Source of the DNA: Leuctra nigra | Taxonomy: Eukaryota; Arthropoda; Insecta; Plecoptera; Leuctridae | Assembly (NCBI GenBank): GCA_934045905.1 | Contig: OW203766.1 | Coordinates: 25,724,309-25,788,308, forward strand | Reading direction: 5' to 3' | DNA length: 64,000 nt | In this document: piece by piece, positions 45,601 to 54,867 of the stretch | How positions within the stretch are numbered: the first letter of the stretch is position 1 | How the letters are laid out: each line of letters opens with the position of its first letter | Notes under the pieces: model-generated | What the model was told of the DNA's origin: nothing | Database searches by the model: none | What the model saw: only the letters and a program-made list of their open reading frames with translations | Made by a program: the position numbers and the translations under genes

Positions 45601-47540
45601 GCGCCGACAGGAAAGCGTTGAGAGATCTGCTGAGTGTCGAGGATGCCGACGTGAACGAGGTTGACAAGGGCGGGCGAACAGCACTGCATATTGCTGCGTC
45701 CTACGACGACAATGCATCTGGATCTAATCGGGAGAGTTACATTGACCATGACTCTTCGGTTAACTTGGAAGCTGACTCTGAAACTGTTTGTGACGACCTT
45801 GAGACTGACGCGAGTTTGGTGCAACTTCTTGCTCATCGAAACGTTAATACGACTGTCAAAGACACACTTCTGCAGTGGACTCCTCTGAGATACGCGGACA
45901 AAACCGAGCTGTGGACCAACGTTGAACATCTCTTGAGGCGCGGTGGCAACACTGATGACTTGGTGGAGATTAAGGAGTATGTTGATTTATTAAAATCGGA
46001 CAAAAATTCAGAGAAAAAACAAATAGGGATGAGTGAATCTGCTATGGAATCAATTGCTGAGTCCGGATGTTTTCAAATCCTGAAGTTCGCTGTGGACGAA
46101 TGTCAATTGGATCCAAACGTTGATCTTTTGCGTGGAACGTGGATTGTGGAAAATGATCTCAAGGTCACGCTTCTCCACGCTGCTGCTCGGAGTGGGAATG
46201 TCGACTCAGTGGCGTTCTTGAAAGAAAGAGGCGCAGACTTACTAATACGCGATATACATCACATGATGGCCATTCACCACGCTGCTAAAGCAGGTCACGT
46301 TGACATCATCACACTTCTTGTCAATTCTGGAGTTGATATAAATGTAATTGGCGATGATGACATGACTCCCCTGCATTACGCAGTCGCGGACTGTCAACTG
46401 AATGCTGTCAAGTACCTCATAGAAGCTAAAGCTAGTATTGAAAACAAGGGTATTATGAATCGAACGATTTTGTACAGCGCTGCAAGGTCAGGACATTTCG
46501 ACATTGTTGATTGTCTTCTTGAAGCCGGAGCGGAGTTTGACTTCGAGTTTACCTTGGGTGAGTCGGCTCTTATCAATTCCGCATCAGAAGGAGACGACAG
46601 GGAATCTCTAGATCAAATCAAAAGACTAATCGAATCCGGAACAGATCCTAATGCCATCGACGGCTGGGGAGAGACGGCTCTGCATACGTCCGCGTCACAA
46701 GGTCATATCAATGTTGTGAGGTACCTCATAGAGGCCGGAGCGGATATCAATATCCAGAGCCACTCTGGCGACACGGCTCTGCACAAGTCAGCAATATCGG
46801 GATTCCTGGGAGTGACTAAATGTCTGGTAGAAGCCGGAGCATATCTCAACGTCAATAATATGTCTGGAGAGACAGCTCTGCACAAGTCAGCCGTCATGGG
46901 ATTCACGGCAGATACTAAATATCTTGTAGAGGCCGGAGCAGACGTCAACGTTAAGAATATGTCTGGAGAGACGGCTCTGCACATGGCTGCCTTGCCGGGA
47001 TTCCTAGGAGTTTGTAAATGTCTTGTGGATGGCGGAGCAGATCTCAGTGCTCAGGATTGGTCCGGGGAGACATCTCTCCACAAGTCTGCCATGTCCGGAT
47101 TCCTAGTCGTCTGCAAATATCTTGTAGAGTCCGGAGCAGACCTCGACTCTAAGAATATGTCCGGGGAAACGGCTCTCCACATATCCGCGACAAAAGAACA
47201 AGTCGATGTTGTCAAATACTTCGTCGACTCGGGAGCAGATGTCAATATTCAGGATAATTTGGGACGAACGGCTTTACACATATCATCCTCACAAGGACAT
47301 TTCGACGTTGCTAAGTATCTCGTGGACGCTAAAGCACACTTGAACATCAACGATGAGTTAGGCAACACAGCATTGCACAAATCTGTGATGAGAGGTAGTG
47401 CAGATGTTGCGAAGTATCTCTTAGAGGCCGGAGCTGATCCTTCTTGTATGAACAACAACAATGATACGCCGCTATCTCAAGCTATTGAAGCGGGAAATCA
47501 GGAATTAATAACGTGTTTGAGCGAGAATGTAACTAATTGA
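42603..47540 (+). CDS. Predicted nuclease-NACHT-ankyrin STAND protein (immune-receptor-like)
   Basis: A 1645-residue single-exon frame. An in-frame TAA at 42522 and A at -3 (ccaatATG) support this start.

Residues 20-145 look like a PD-(D/E)xK nuclease: E26 in the first helix, D57/D58 in FDDVVF, Q77-x-K79-H80 in LQFKH, then FVIYTNA. This is the pattern of bacterial Cap4/DUF4297 effectors. Residues 220-600 are mixed and unassigned; 340-410 look alpha/beta.

The NACHT ATPase has Walker A DPGMGKSS (624-631), Walker B SIYLDGFDEI (706-715), sensor-like TSR (741-743), a PF motif (763-764), GVPLQ (814-818) and FIHRTFAEYFLAVWL (943-957).

Ankyrin repeats start near 1022. Those from G1356 to 1620 keep an exact 33-residue spacing.

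By family logic, ligand binding on the ankyrins would trigger ATP-driven oligomerisation and activate the nuclease. Composition is clearly less AT-rich than the flanks. No signal peptide or membrane segment is seen. ATPase and ankyrin calls are firm; the nuclease call is inference. Confidence 0.92.
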   Translation: MSTETSFLMEFLKLPGAADLSGQKYEYKMASLLFLRGVNLTDGFFMGTNVAGAGAFDDVVFKYRLKGEQDFRTCFLQFKHNEKGNKIIALDQLLKPSGDYSMLKYYKSSCEVAKNVESDVYKRTGLFDVNFSNCDFVIYTNAKIEKSLPGGEAVNVDAAFAARTQIFATNNVNSQPSLLNDSKITVIKTECEKLLDGKKNDKELKELQDIVTKHPVEEFLRTLQWFTRQASQDQLDDLIKEEIRMALETAEEDTETIAKLFVEMIQHWWEEKEKSQVLTETAQLWRQLVDSRLSLMNASMRQKRSECSISFSDEEIESFKQSLSGSFVNVTSVTSTLTSVKIAQVLEKYHHTRFILMDQDALLPWRREVLRAWRSAWCDVLAIECSADALPLADELSNALPGKKLILLTRSALPGYDSFQDNFNWGQLEVTSQNQLLEKEVDFQGCDVSLGSLVGEDCNVLTGDVISQVLTPGMKLSIGKKLADKIAHFIPRSLERRDYLKNQVFNMANEIDYFVVSDVTQEHVAELELAYDAKLSKFHQFHQDEVSQNFFWIDGSFTPDDFTIFCEKISNRNVHWLSMDKNNCLYWKQSFNDNSVIKRNIDPTMKRMIRAEDLVERIVLVTADPGMGKSSLVTHLAQEAKEKNRSQWVIRINLNDVTTILEEQTEQYFDSLENVIEFLLSTAVIDDCTFAGEILRSRLMSFGSVSIYLDGFDEICPDYDDKVTNMIKKLMQLKASTIWLTSRIVMQHHLESTLDVTCYSIKPFSRQNQLNFLVQYWNARKFNEINDKMLRQFAARLLTLASVSLKDKERGLTGVPLQCLMLAEAFADDLMNYVKTGDLALPQRLNLLQLYETFVSKKVDIMYKDKHQMDTSKPGYIQVKKRENKHMMKLHTHAAIILLISQNDMKFLKLLNINKIRMTLSSFTESDEKTGMIDGMRDEKPRFIHRTFAEYFLAVWLSENFSSSSDFIEQRLFQPNFATVRQFFDRLLARDCALHNAVVSADRKALRDLLSVEDADVNEVDKGGRTALHIAASYDDNASGSNRESYIDHDSSVNLEADSETVCDDLETDASLVQLLAHRNVNTTVKDTLLQWTPLRYADKTELWTNVEHLLRRGGNTDDLVEIKEYVDLLKSDKNSEKKQIGMSESAMESIAESGCFQILKFAVDECQLDPNVDLLRGTWIVENDLKVTLLHAAARSGNVDSVAFLKERGADLLIRDIHHMMAIHHAAKAGHVDIITLLVNSGVDINVIGDDDMTPLHYAVADCQLNAVKYLIEAKASIENKGIMNRTILYSAARSGHFDIVDCLLEAGAEFDFEFTLGESALINSASEGDDRESLDQIKRLIESGTDPNAIDGWGETALHTSASQGHINVVRYLIEAGADINIQSHSGDTALHKSAISGFLGVTKCLVEAGAYLNVNNMSGETALHKSAVMGFTADTKYLVEAGADVNVKNMSGETALHMAALPGFLGVCKCLVDGGADLSAQDWSGETSLHKSAMSGFLVVCKYLVESGADLDSKNMSGETALHISATKEQVDVVKYFVDSGADVNIQDNLGRTALHISSSQGHFDVAKYLVDAKAHLNINDELGNTALHKSVMRGSADVAKYLLEAGADPSCMNNNNDTPLSQAIEAGNQELITCLSENVTN
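46650..47531 (+). repeat. 99-bp coding repeats (ankyrin array)
   Basis: Nine coding units of 99 bp with no indels, giving G at residues 1356, 1389, 1422, 1455, 1488, 1521, 1554, 1587 and then N1620. Middle units share long DNA identity such as tctggagagacggctctgca, whereas the earlier ankyrins (1022-1350) are irregular. This points to recent tandem growth or gene conversion of the C-terminal sensor. Confidence 0.9.
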
Positions 47541-47938
47541 TTGAATTTGTCTCAAAAGAGTTGGAGATTTCCTTTTGCAGCTCACACAATGGCTCAAATC
47601 ATTATTTTTTATCATTTAAAATCATCGTTTTCTGTCTAAAGCTGAAACAAACCACCGTATTGAGTCGTTACTGTTATAATATAGAGCGGTGCTTAAAATG
47701 TGTTATTATAAGTTATTATTATTTTACATATTATTATCTTATAAAGCAATTATATTCTATGCTTTTAACGACGTAAAGGACGGTCGTCGTAAGATATTAA
47801 AGATTGTCAATCTAATTTTAATTCATATTTTTGTATATTTACAGTCATGACGTAGGTATATGTTCAGACTTTTTCATACGCGAATTGAGCATTCTATTCC
47901 ATTTCCATTTATTTCAAATCCAAGTGCCAAGAGATGCT
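47541..47938 (+). other. 3' flank of the NACHT gene
   Basis: AT-rich sequence after the TGA stop. ATTAAA at 47796-47801 is the only polyadenylation-like signal that I noted. There is no encoded poly-A tract directly after the frame. Confidence 0.35.
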
Positions 47939-48138
47939 NNNNNNNNNNNNNNNNNNNNNNNNNNNNNNNNNNNNNNNNNNNNNNNNNNNNNNNNNNNNNN
48001 NNNNNNNNNNNNNNNNNNNNNNNNNNNNNNNNNNNNNNNNNNNNNNNNNNNNNNNNNNNNNNNNNNNNNNNNNNNNNNNNNNNNNNNNNNNNNNNNNNNN
48101 NNNNNNNNNNNNNNNNNNNNNNNNNNNNNNNNNNNNNN
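47939..48138. other. Assembly gap, 200 N
   Basis: Exactly 200 undetermined bases, 399 bp after the stop codon. The round length suggests a placeholder gap, so the true distance is unknown. Reading frames spanning it are meaningless. Confidence 0.99.
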
Positions 48139-48914
48139 ATTATCTTTCATTTAACACGGTGTTAATTTGGTATTAAATCGAAAGATAATACGTATTAGCA
48201 GATACCTAATACCTTTTGTAAATCCAGCCCAGGAGAATACGGATTTTTCAGCAACATCACTCAAAAGAAAGACAAAGTCGTTCAAACACAAGCAAAAACC
48301 CATCTTACGTCACAACATTCTCCATAGTGACGTATACACAAGTAGTTGAAAACATCTCGCATGGCCAACGTCTTGTTTGAAATGTAAATCAAAGATGCTA
48401 GTATTAACTGTTGACTGAGAGTTGAGTGGTTGTGAAACATGCCGGGCTGCCACACATTCTACTTGACTCGTGCTCAAGTGGAATGTGAGGCAGCTCGGCA
48501 CAAGGTTCGCTCTTCGGTTGTTGTTGTTGTTGTTGTTGATGCTCTGACTTTTCCGGGCTGATTAATTATTTAACTCTAAGTAGGGTGGGAAAAGGAAATA
48601 CAAGCGTATTAAGCACTTACCTTTTATTTTAAATTAGAGATAGGAAAACGCTAAGTGTAACGCGTTGATGAGCGAGCACAGAAACGTTTACCATTTGCAG
48701 CCATACACGATACACGATACGACACAAGACGATTTTCTTTGCAACTTTCCAAGCACCATATAAACACTGTGACTATTAATAACAGATCCATTGTGTCGAG
48801 TTCGAGGCACTATTCTTTCATTCCATTTTTTCAAATTCAAGGAAGTTCAAAAATGCACAGCCGACCTGATTTTAACAAATCAAAATGCTTCTAGCTCTGC
48901 AGTGCGCTGAAAGT
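48139..48914. other. Non-coding, with a HINE 3' end and a (GTT)n tract
   Basis: A GTT microsatellite lies at about 48518-48538. A minus-strand HINE 3' end lies at 48640-48680 (taggaaaacgctaagtgtaa, cgcgttgatgagcgagc), with a fading interior to about 48870. Confidence 0.5.
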
Positions 48915-49140
48915 GCGCGTGGGAGTTCGAGGAACTATTACGACAGCCGTCCTTCCTGACTGAGGTTTTTTCGTGATATTCCCTCAGTCGAGAGGCACAT
49001 GCTGGGAAGGTACCCTACTAATAGACCACGACCGCCTTCATCCCACCTACCATCCTTACCTATTCTTCACCCCAATCATCATCATAACCATTCATCCGTC
49101 GCCATTAGCCTCGCTGCAGAACAGTGCGACGTTAAACCCC
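48915..49140 (+). mobile_element. SINE, head-degraded copy
   Basis: The box-B-like gggagttcgagga is followed by ccgtccttcctgactgaggt, cctcagtcgagaggcacatg, tgggaaggtaccctactaat and gccattagcctcgctgcaga, ending gttaaacccc. All are shared with the intact copy at 51615-51905. The box A region is not recognisable. Confidence 0.8.
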
Positions 49141-49408
49141 AATTTAAAAAGAAACTGTTGTCGATCGATCCCGTGAACGGATGAATGAGTGTTGAAGATC
49201 TCCGCATGCTCTGTGGTGCAGCCCATGAATGACTCTCTGACGTCACTGCTGCTCCACAAGTGGCCGACGCAGGTAGCTGGCACCAGATCGATACACAAGG
49301 CAGCGAGCATCACGCGGATATGCGATAACAACCTCAAAGAAGAGAAACGGAAGCGGCAGTGCCATTGAAATTGCATTCTATGATCGTGTCGAGCAGCAAT
49401 GATGCGTA

Positions 49409-49653
49409 TACCCTGTTCTCACTGAGGATTCGATCATGATCCAGTTCAATTACAATCGAAATCAAAAGGAGGCAAGATTTAAGTTAAACTTTATAATGCT
49501 TGTTACATGCAAATTAGAGCATTAGTTTTTGTTTTTAAAATTCATGATTTCTTTTGTTTGGCCTTGAGTCCGATCATGATTCAGATTTCGATTGCGTTCT
49601 TACAACTCAATCGAGATTTGGATCATGATCGAATCCTCAGTGTGAACAGGGTA
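49409..49653. mobile_element. Foldback MITE with TACCCTGTTCTCACTGAGG ends
   Basis: Terminal arms of about 35 bp, taccctgttctcactgagga... and ...tcctcagtgtgaacagggta, with one mismatch, continuing into gattcgatcatgatc. 245 bp, non-coding. Confidence 0.85.
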
Positions 49654-49795
49654 TTAGGCATCCACATAAAAAACACTCCGTGAAAAAAAACCAGAGAAAA
49701 CTCTAAAACAAAATAATATTACTTTTATCACTGAAAAGTAAAGATATAAAAAATGTACCAAGACAACACGGATATTTAAACAGTTAACTAGTATA

Positions 49796-49921
49796 AGGTC
49801 CAGTTTTTCAATACTCAGCTAAGCTAACACAGTCATTCTAGAAATGTCATTGGTTGTTTCCATGACAATAGAGTCGTAATCAACCGTTTAAAAGTTAGCA
49901 GAGTATTGAAAGACTGGCCCT
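49796..49921. mobile_element. Foldback MITE with AAGGTCCAGT ends
   Basis: aaggtccagtttttcaatac and its imperfect complement ...gtattgaaagactggccct bound about 126 bp. A partial end, aaggtccaggtttacgatactctgc, lies at about 36410-36435. A damaged arm of the CCCATAAAAAACACTCCG block lies just left, at about 49675-49760. Confidence 0.75.
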
Positions 49922-49968
49922 AAATATAATTTAATTAAAAGAGTTAATTTAAGCAGGCAGTAGGTAAA

Positions 49969-51259
49969 CCCATAAAAAACACTCCGTGTAAAAATACCAG
50001 CCAAGTCTCTTCAATTAAAAAAAAATAGAAGAAATCTAAAAATTCAGCACTGAAAAGTAGTGATATCAAAAAATTGGCCAAGTCAAAACTTTTCAAAAAA
50101 TACTTGGCGCATCGTGCATATAAATAGTATAGAAGTAGGCAGGAAATGAAATGTACTCATCTACACATGTCCTAAAAAAAACGATGCGCCAAGTATTTTT
50201 TGAAAAGTTTTGATTTGGCCAATTTTTTGATATCACTACTTTTCAGTGCTGAATTTTTAGATTTCTTCTATTTTTTTTTAATTGAAGAGACTTGGCTGGT
50301 ATTTTTACACGGAGTGTTTTTTATGGGAATATCACTCCTTTTTTCAGTTTATTATTACAACTTGTAACATATTGTGGCACCAAAGATTATAATTCTTTTA
50401 AAAAATAAGATTTTGTGATTTGGTTGCTAAGAAAAGTTGTGCTTGTTACTGTGTTAATGCTATAAATAATATGTTACAAAGTATGGCAAAAGTTTCGTTC
50501 CAATCGGTCCAGCCGTTCTCGAGTTACGGCATCACTTCCGGTTTTCAAAATGGCGGTTGACATCACTGCCACCTAAAATTTGTATCTATAAATGTTATGT
50601 AACATTATAAGCCTTCTGAATATGTAGTTATTGATATAAGAGATGATTTTAGTCAGATTTGTCATTTTTATGACGTCATTTCCGGTTTAGATTATAGAAC
50701 ATTTCTTCTTTCACTATTGGTATTCCTTATAGATGACCTTCTAAATCGAATGGCGCTAATTTCGTTATAATCGGTCCAGCCGTTTTTGATATATGACGTC
50801 ACTTCCGGTTTAAAAATGGCGGCACAAAAAAATTATAAGAACAAAGGTATCATCAGACGCCAAAAGTGCACATGTGGTAAAATTTTCATATCGATCGGTT
50901 CAGCCGTTTAGGCTGTGGCGGTGATAGCAACGTTTCCTGATATCTGAATCATCATCATCAGATAGCTTTTAAAAGGGGTGTAATTTTACTGTTTTCACGG
51001 CCCTCTAGCACCCAAACGGCATAACGTATTGTTCCCAAATTTGGTATATGTTGTCAGGTGGGCCATAGCTCGAAATTAAGTTATTTCGCAACAATGTGAG
51101 ATTTCCCAATTTTGAGATCCAGTATGCCGAAAATGCCATGTTGTTGCTAACAGTAAAAGTGTTTGGTCTGCTCCTCAGTTTATTAGGCATTTACGGTATG
51201 TTGAGTGAGTGTGAGTGTATAGTACGACTTGGCTGGGTGGAGCGACCGCTCCACTAGAT
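49969..51259 (+). mobile_element. Composite repeat family, locus 2 (most complete)
   Basis: The foldback block 49969-50327 (ends CCCATAAAAAACACTCCGTG and complement) has arms of about 150 bp. The body 50328-51259 follows, with one exact atgacgtcacttccgg at 50793-50808 and near matches at about 50530 and 50672. It ends in the palindrome GTGGAGCG-AC-CGCTCCAC at 51237-51254 and TAGAT. The junction gggaatatcactcc..cagtttatt parallels the inverted junction at 3340-3365. No transposase is present. Confidence 0.8.
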
Positions 51260-51489
51260 TATATAACTTATTATTTTTTGGCAATATAGCTCAAAATTAA
51301 AATATATCACAACATTGTGAGATATTACATTTTCGAGATCCTGATGAACGAAAATGCAATTTAGATGCTTGGTGTAAAGGTATGCTTGTCCCTTGTCTTT
51401 TTTTATATAAGAGTTAAGCATTGTAACGGTATGTTGTGTGAGAGTGTGTGCACCGTACGACTTGGCTGGCGTGGAGCTACCCACTAGAT
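51260..51489 (+). mobile_element. Second 3' end of the composite family in tandem
   Basis: Directly after the first terminus comes another diverged terminal segment (tatagctcaaaattaaaata ... cgtacgacttggctggcgtg), ending cccactagat at 51489 with a broken palindrome. It gives two consecutive 3' ends in one orientation. Confidence 0.75.
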
Positions 51490-51614
51490 AAAACTTAATT
51501 TAAATCCTGAGAGTTGAGTGGTAGGGTCAACTCTAAGAGAAAGGTAACCCTTGCAGTTAGATCACCTGCATGACTGTTTTAGCAGCATTGCCAGTAGGTA
51601 GATACCTCCTGTAT

Positions 51615-51905
51615 TATTATTATTATTGTCTGGGGCTTAACGTCGCACTGTTCTGCAGCGAGGCTAATGGCGACGGATGAATGATTATGATGATGATTGG
51701 GAGATGATGGTGAAGAGTAGGTATGGATGGAAGGTGGGAAGGAGGCGTTCGTGGTCTATTAGTAGGGTACCTTCCCAGCATTTGCATGTCGACTGAGGGA
51801 ATGCCACGAAAAAACCCAGTCAGGAAGGACGGCCGCGGGAATCGAACCCGCGGGCCTCCGGAATACAAGTTCAGAGCGTTAGCACTCAGCCAACCTGTTC
51901 CGTAG
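51615..51905 (-). mobile_element. Complete tRNA-derived SINE with target duplication
   Basis: The minus strand has box A TGGCTGAGTGC (complement 51882-51892) and box B GGTTCGATTCC (complement 51838-51848), the RNA polymerase III promoter of a tRNA. A tRNA-unrelated body follows (cagtcgacatgcaaatgctg, gccattagcctcgctgc, gttaagccccagac), then an (AAT)n tail. Both flanks read acctcctgtat (51604-51614 and 51906-51916), an 11-bp target duplication. It needs a partner LINE, which is not in the window in intact form. Confidence 0.92.
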
Positions 51906-52175
51906 ACCTCCTGTATCTAGGCAACATAACGCAACTGTACTACGGTGTTAGCACATGTGCTTACTTTATGGAACAGGGTTGACCTTTAACTTGCAGGGGA
52001 GTGTACAATGTTCTGGTTGTGAGGGTTTTTCTTACAGCATGTTAAAATCTGTTTGGACATTACTAGACCTTGTTTTCCTTGCTTCGTGTCTTGCGATAGT
52101 CTCTGGTTTTGCAACTCAGCGGGAAACGATATTCCGTCTGGTACTTTTACAGCCGATACACGTGAGTCCAAATCC

Positions 52176-52358
52176 AGAGGTAGAAGGCCGGGAGTCCATT
52201 TCAATAGTAATACTACCTTCTTCCAATCATATTTGTAAAGTTGACATGTGTTATGTGTATGAGAATACTACAATACAATTTTAATTGTTAACTTCAGTTA
52301 TTTGATCAAGTTTGATTACATCATCCTAAAAGTGTGCATCGCAAAATCAAGAAAATGC
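52176..52358. mobile_element. AGAAGG-family MITE, right end eroded
   Basis: agaggtagaaggccgggagtcc is followed by the family blocks ttccaatcatatttgtaaag and aaaagtgtgcatcgcaaaatc. Confidence 0.7.
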
Positions 52359-52365
52359 TACATTC

Positions 52366-52399
52366 TTATCAACGCGTTATATACAGAACATTTTCCTAG
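52366..52399 (+). mobile_element. HINE 3'-end fragment
   Basis: cttatcaacgcgttatatac, then acattttcctag and a host T, the family terminus without its body. Confidence 0.65.
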
Positions 52400-52770
52400 T
52401 ACATTTCAGTTCACGTTCAACATTATCATTTACGTCAGCATTTAGGTGTTTACTATTAATTAAAATCGTTTTGCTGCTTAATTCGTTTTATTTGTTTTGC
52501 AAAACATTTGCGAATATTCATTTGTTAATGGAAACAGAGTTTTGAATAAAAATGTAATGAACTTCTGCCTCGTGTAAATGAAAGCTAGCAATTCGAATTG
52601 TGTAATAATTTGCCTAGTTTCATCGAAAAACATTATTCAATACTAGTTAACTAGTTACAGAGCTCATTAGCGATCAAATAAAGTAGGGTTTGTTACATCA
52701 TATTGTTCCACGCGTTGTAATTAGTTTCATTTCTATTCGGTTTGACCAACTAAATGATTGAAATAACCAA

Positions 52771-53160
52771 CTAGGAAAACGCTCTGTGTACCGCGTTGAT
52801 AAGCGAGTCTTCGTATTGTATGCGATTTGATATGCGTTTGCAAGTCTCTGCTCTACAGGCCTTGGACTTGAAGCATCAATATCACTGATATAATAATTGA
52901 AAATATTGGCATAAATTTGCAAATATTTCAAGATTATAGAACAAAATGTCCTTAAAATGACAAGAACATTTGAAGATAACGACAGATTAGACATTTGGAA
53001 AAAATACCTTATGTTGGTCCCAATGTTCATGCATAGTTTTAAGTTGATCGGTCAAAAGGTTCTTGTTGAAATGTAAAAAATCACAAGATAGATGGTTTTA
53101 AATTTTAACCAATAGGGGGATTTGGCTGTAACTTTGTAAGATTGGGGTGAGATAATGTCT
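52771..53160 (-). mobile_element. HINE fragment, 3' half
   Basis: ctaggaaaacgctctgtgta at 52771, then gcgttgataagcgag and the reversed family interior (aagttgatcggtcaaaaggt, ttttaaccaataggggg). The 5' terminus was not found. Confidence 0.65.
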
Positions 53161-53959
53161 GATTTGTTGCGTTGCAATGTAATCCAAAATTAAGTTAATA
53201 GGCATTATCTTTTACTTGGTAACACTTTATCTGATAAATAGTTCCAATAAATGAGCTGAGAAGCGTCAAAATATGCAATCTGCACTGCGCAAAGTCATAA
53301 CCTAAACAAGAAAAACCAGTTATAATTTATTACTGTTATCCAGATTTGAACCCACATTTAGACAAGAAGACATTTTTATGTTATTTTTAGAAAATAGAGA
53401 AGTAAAAGTTTGTTAAAAGCACTTTAAAGTGTTTTAACAAAATCGGTTAACACATGTTTAACTCAAAATTATATATTTAGAGATGGCCGATTTTTAAGAC
53501 ATTCAACAAAACTCCAGTGCCTAAAAAAATAATCAAGTGACAAAGTTGGGAGGGACAAAGTACAATTATTCAAATTGTATAACTTAATTTTCAAATAACA
53601 TCTCGAACACATTATATGATATCAAAGTCAGCCATTACTAAGGGGCTAGTGATCGATCACAGGTTATCTCTTCCCATTAATATAGATAATGAACATGCTC
53701 CAGGAAATGCATTGTTAGTGTAAACATTTCTTGTGATCTTCTATATAAATATCACACAAACACAACCACACAGATTTATTGTTCTCACAAAGAACCCAGT
53801 TAATAATTCATAAGGTATTTTTACATTTTTCTCTCGTATACAACGCAACATAAAAGAGTTGAACACGTAATTAATAAGCCCACGGCTGTATATGCGCAAA
53901 GAGGGGGGCGGGGGGATGTGAAATAATGACTAGACAAAAGCTGCATCACACGAGGCTTG
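53161..53959. other. Non-coding, nothing assigned
   Basis: AT-rich. A G-rich patch, gaggggggcggggggatg, lies near 53900-53918. Confidence 0.45.
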
Positions 53960-53996
53960 TATAAAAGGTGTCATCGGGCCCCATCTGGCTCAGATC
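53960..53996 (+). promoter_or_regulatory. Candidate TATA + initiator core promoter
   Basis: TATAAAAG at 53960-53967, and an arthropod-like initiator TCAGAT with its A at 53992, 32 bases downstream. This is the normal spacing for a TATA promoter. The downstream sequence contains a 136-codon frame (54119-54529) with a hydrophobic start but a tail shared with a dispersed repeat, so no gene is assigned. Confidence 0.35.
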
Positions 53997-54867
53997 TCTG
54001 ACAGCGAAAAGCCAGGAGAAACTTCTAAAAGATTCTGCACGAGATTAGTCAAATCTATGCTTCAGCTTATATATATCACACATTTCTGACAGTCATTCTG
54101 GACCACAGTCTGGAGTAGGTGTTTGGAGGGACATTTTATCTGGTGTATGTACTATTATTACATATAACCTTAGTTTCAATTGGTTTTATAATAATGCAAT
54201 ATTTGTTGTTTAATAATTCTAAGAATACGCTCAATGAAGTTCAAGCCAGTCTTCGAAATGCACAAAAGTTTTCTGATAATGAGCTCCTTCTTGACATTAC
54301 CTACTTATTAAATATCAATGTGGTACCTCAATCTATAAACTGTTCAAACCTTTGGTTGCCATGGAAGTATTTACTATACCAAGCAACCAGACCCTATAAG
54401 CAAAGTTTATCAATTTTCAAACAATTAACTGAACCCAAGGAAACGGTCTTGCTAGAAATCAATGAGATAACTAACTGGATTGTAACTAATATTCTGTTAA
54501 ACATTTTGCCTGATCCGGTACTTGTTTGAGTTGTAATGCTAAAATAACAAACAAACAACATATACTCATGCCTTATGTTTTGAATGCAGACGTTAGCTTC
54601 ACAAACAACGAACATCGTCTGTTCATGCTACATCCCACATTTACATGGCTGACATGTGTGCCGGAGGTACCGACATTCCACTTACATCTCGAACACGAAA
54701 TGCCAGAGATACTCACATTCTACTTGCTCTTGTGAAGTTTAAGCCCCCGTACTTCTTGAGCCAAACATTAGGTATTTTATTCTTGAATTGGGTTCTGATT
54801 ACGATCATAAAACTATTTTCTACAGTCGATCTACAAGTCGTAAGCCTAGTTTACATCTTTCAATGTT
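53997..54867 (+). other. Region after the candidate promoter, no gene established
   Basis: The frame 54119-54529 opens with a hydrophobic stretch and then ordinary-looking residues. Its end (54447-54520) matches a dispersed repeat at 33078-33140. I do not recognise a protein family. Confidence 0.4.

Noticed and set aside
42603..47540. Bacterial contamination carrying the NACHT-ankyrin gene
   Set aside because: The start codon is preceded by a duplicated eukaryotic transposon end continuous with the host-type flank, and no bacterial ribosome site or neighbouring bacterial gene is present. Ancient transfer remains possible.
51838..51905. A functional tRNA gene
   Set aside because: Box A and box B are intact, but the acceptor arm does not close, the sequence runs on into a SINE body, and a target duplication surrounds the whole unit.
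54119..54529. A 136-residue membrane-like protein gene
   Set aside because: The hydrophobic start and nearby promoter are suggestive, but the tail matches a dispersed repeat and no family motif is visible.
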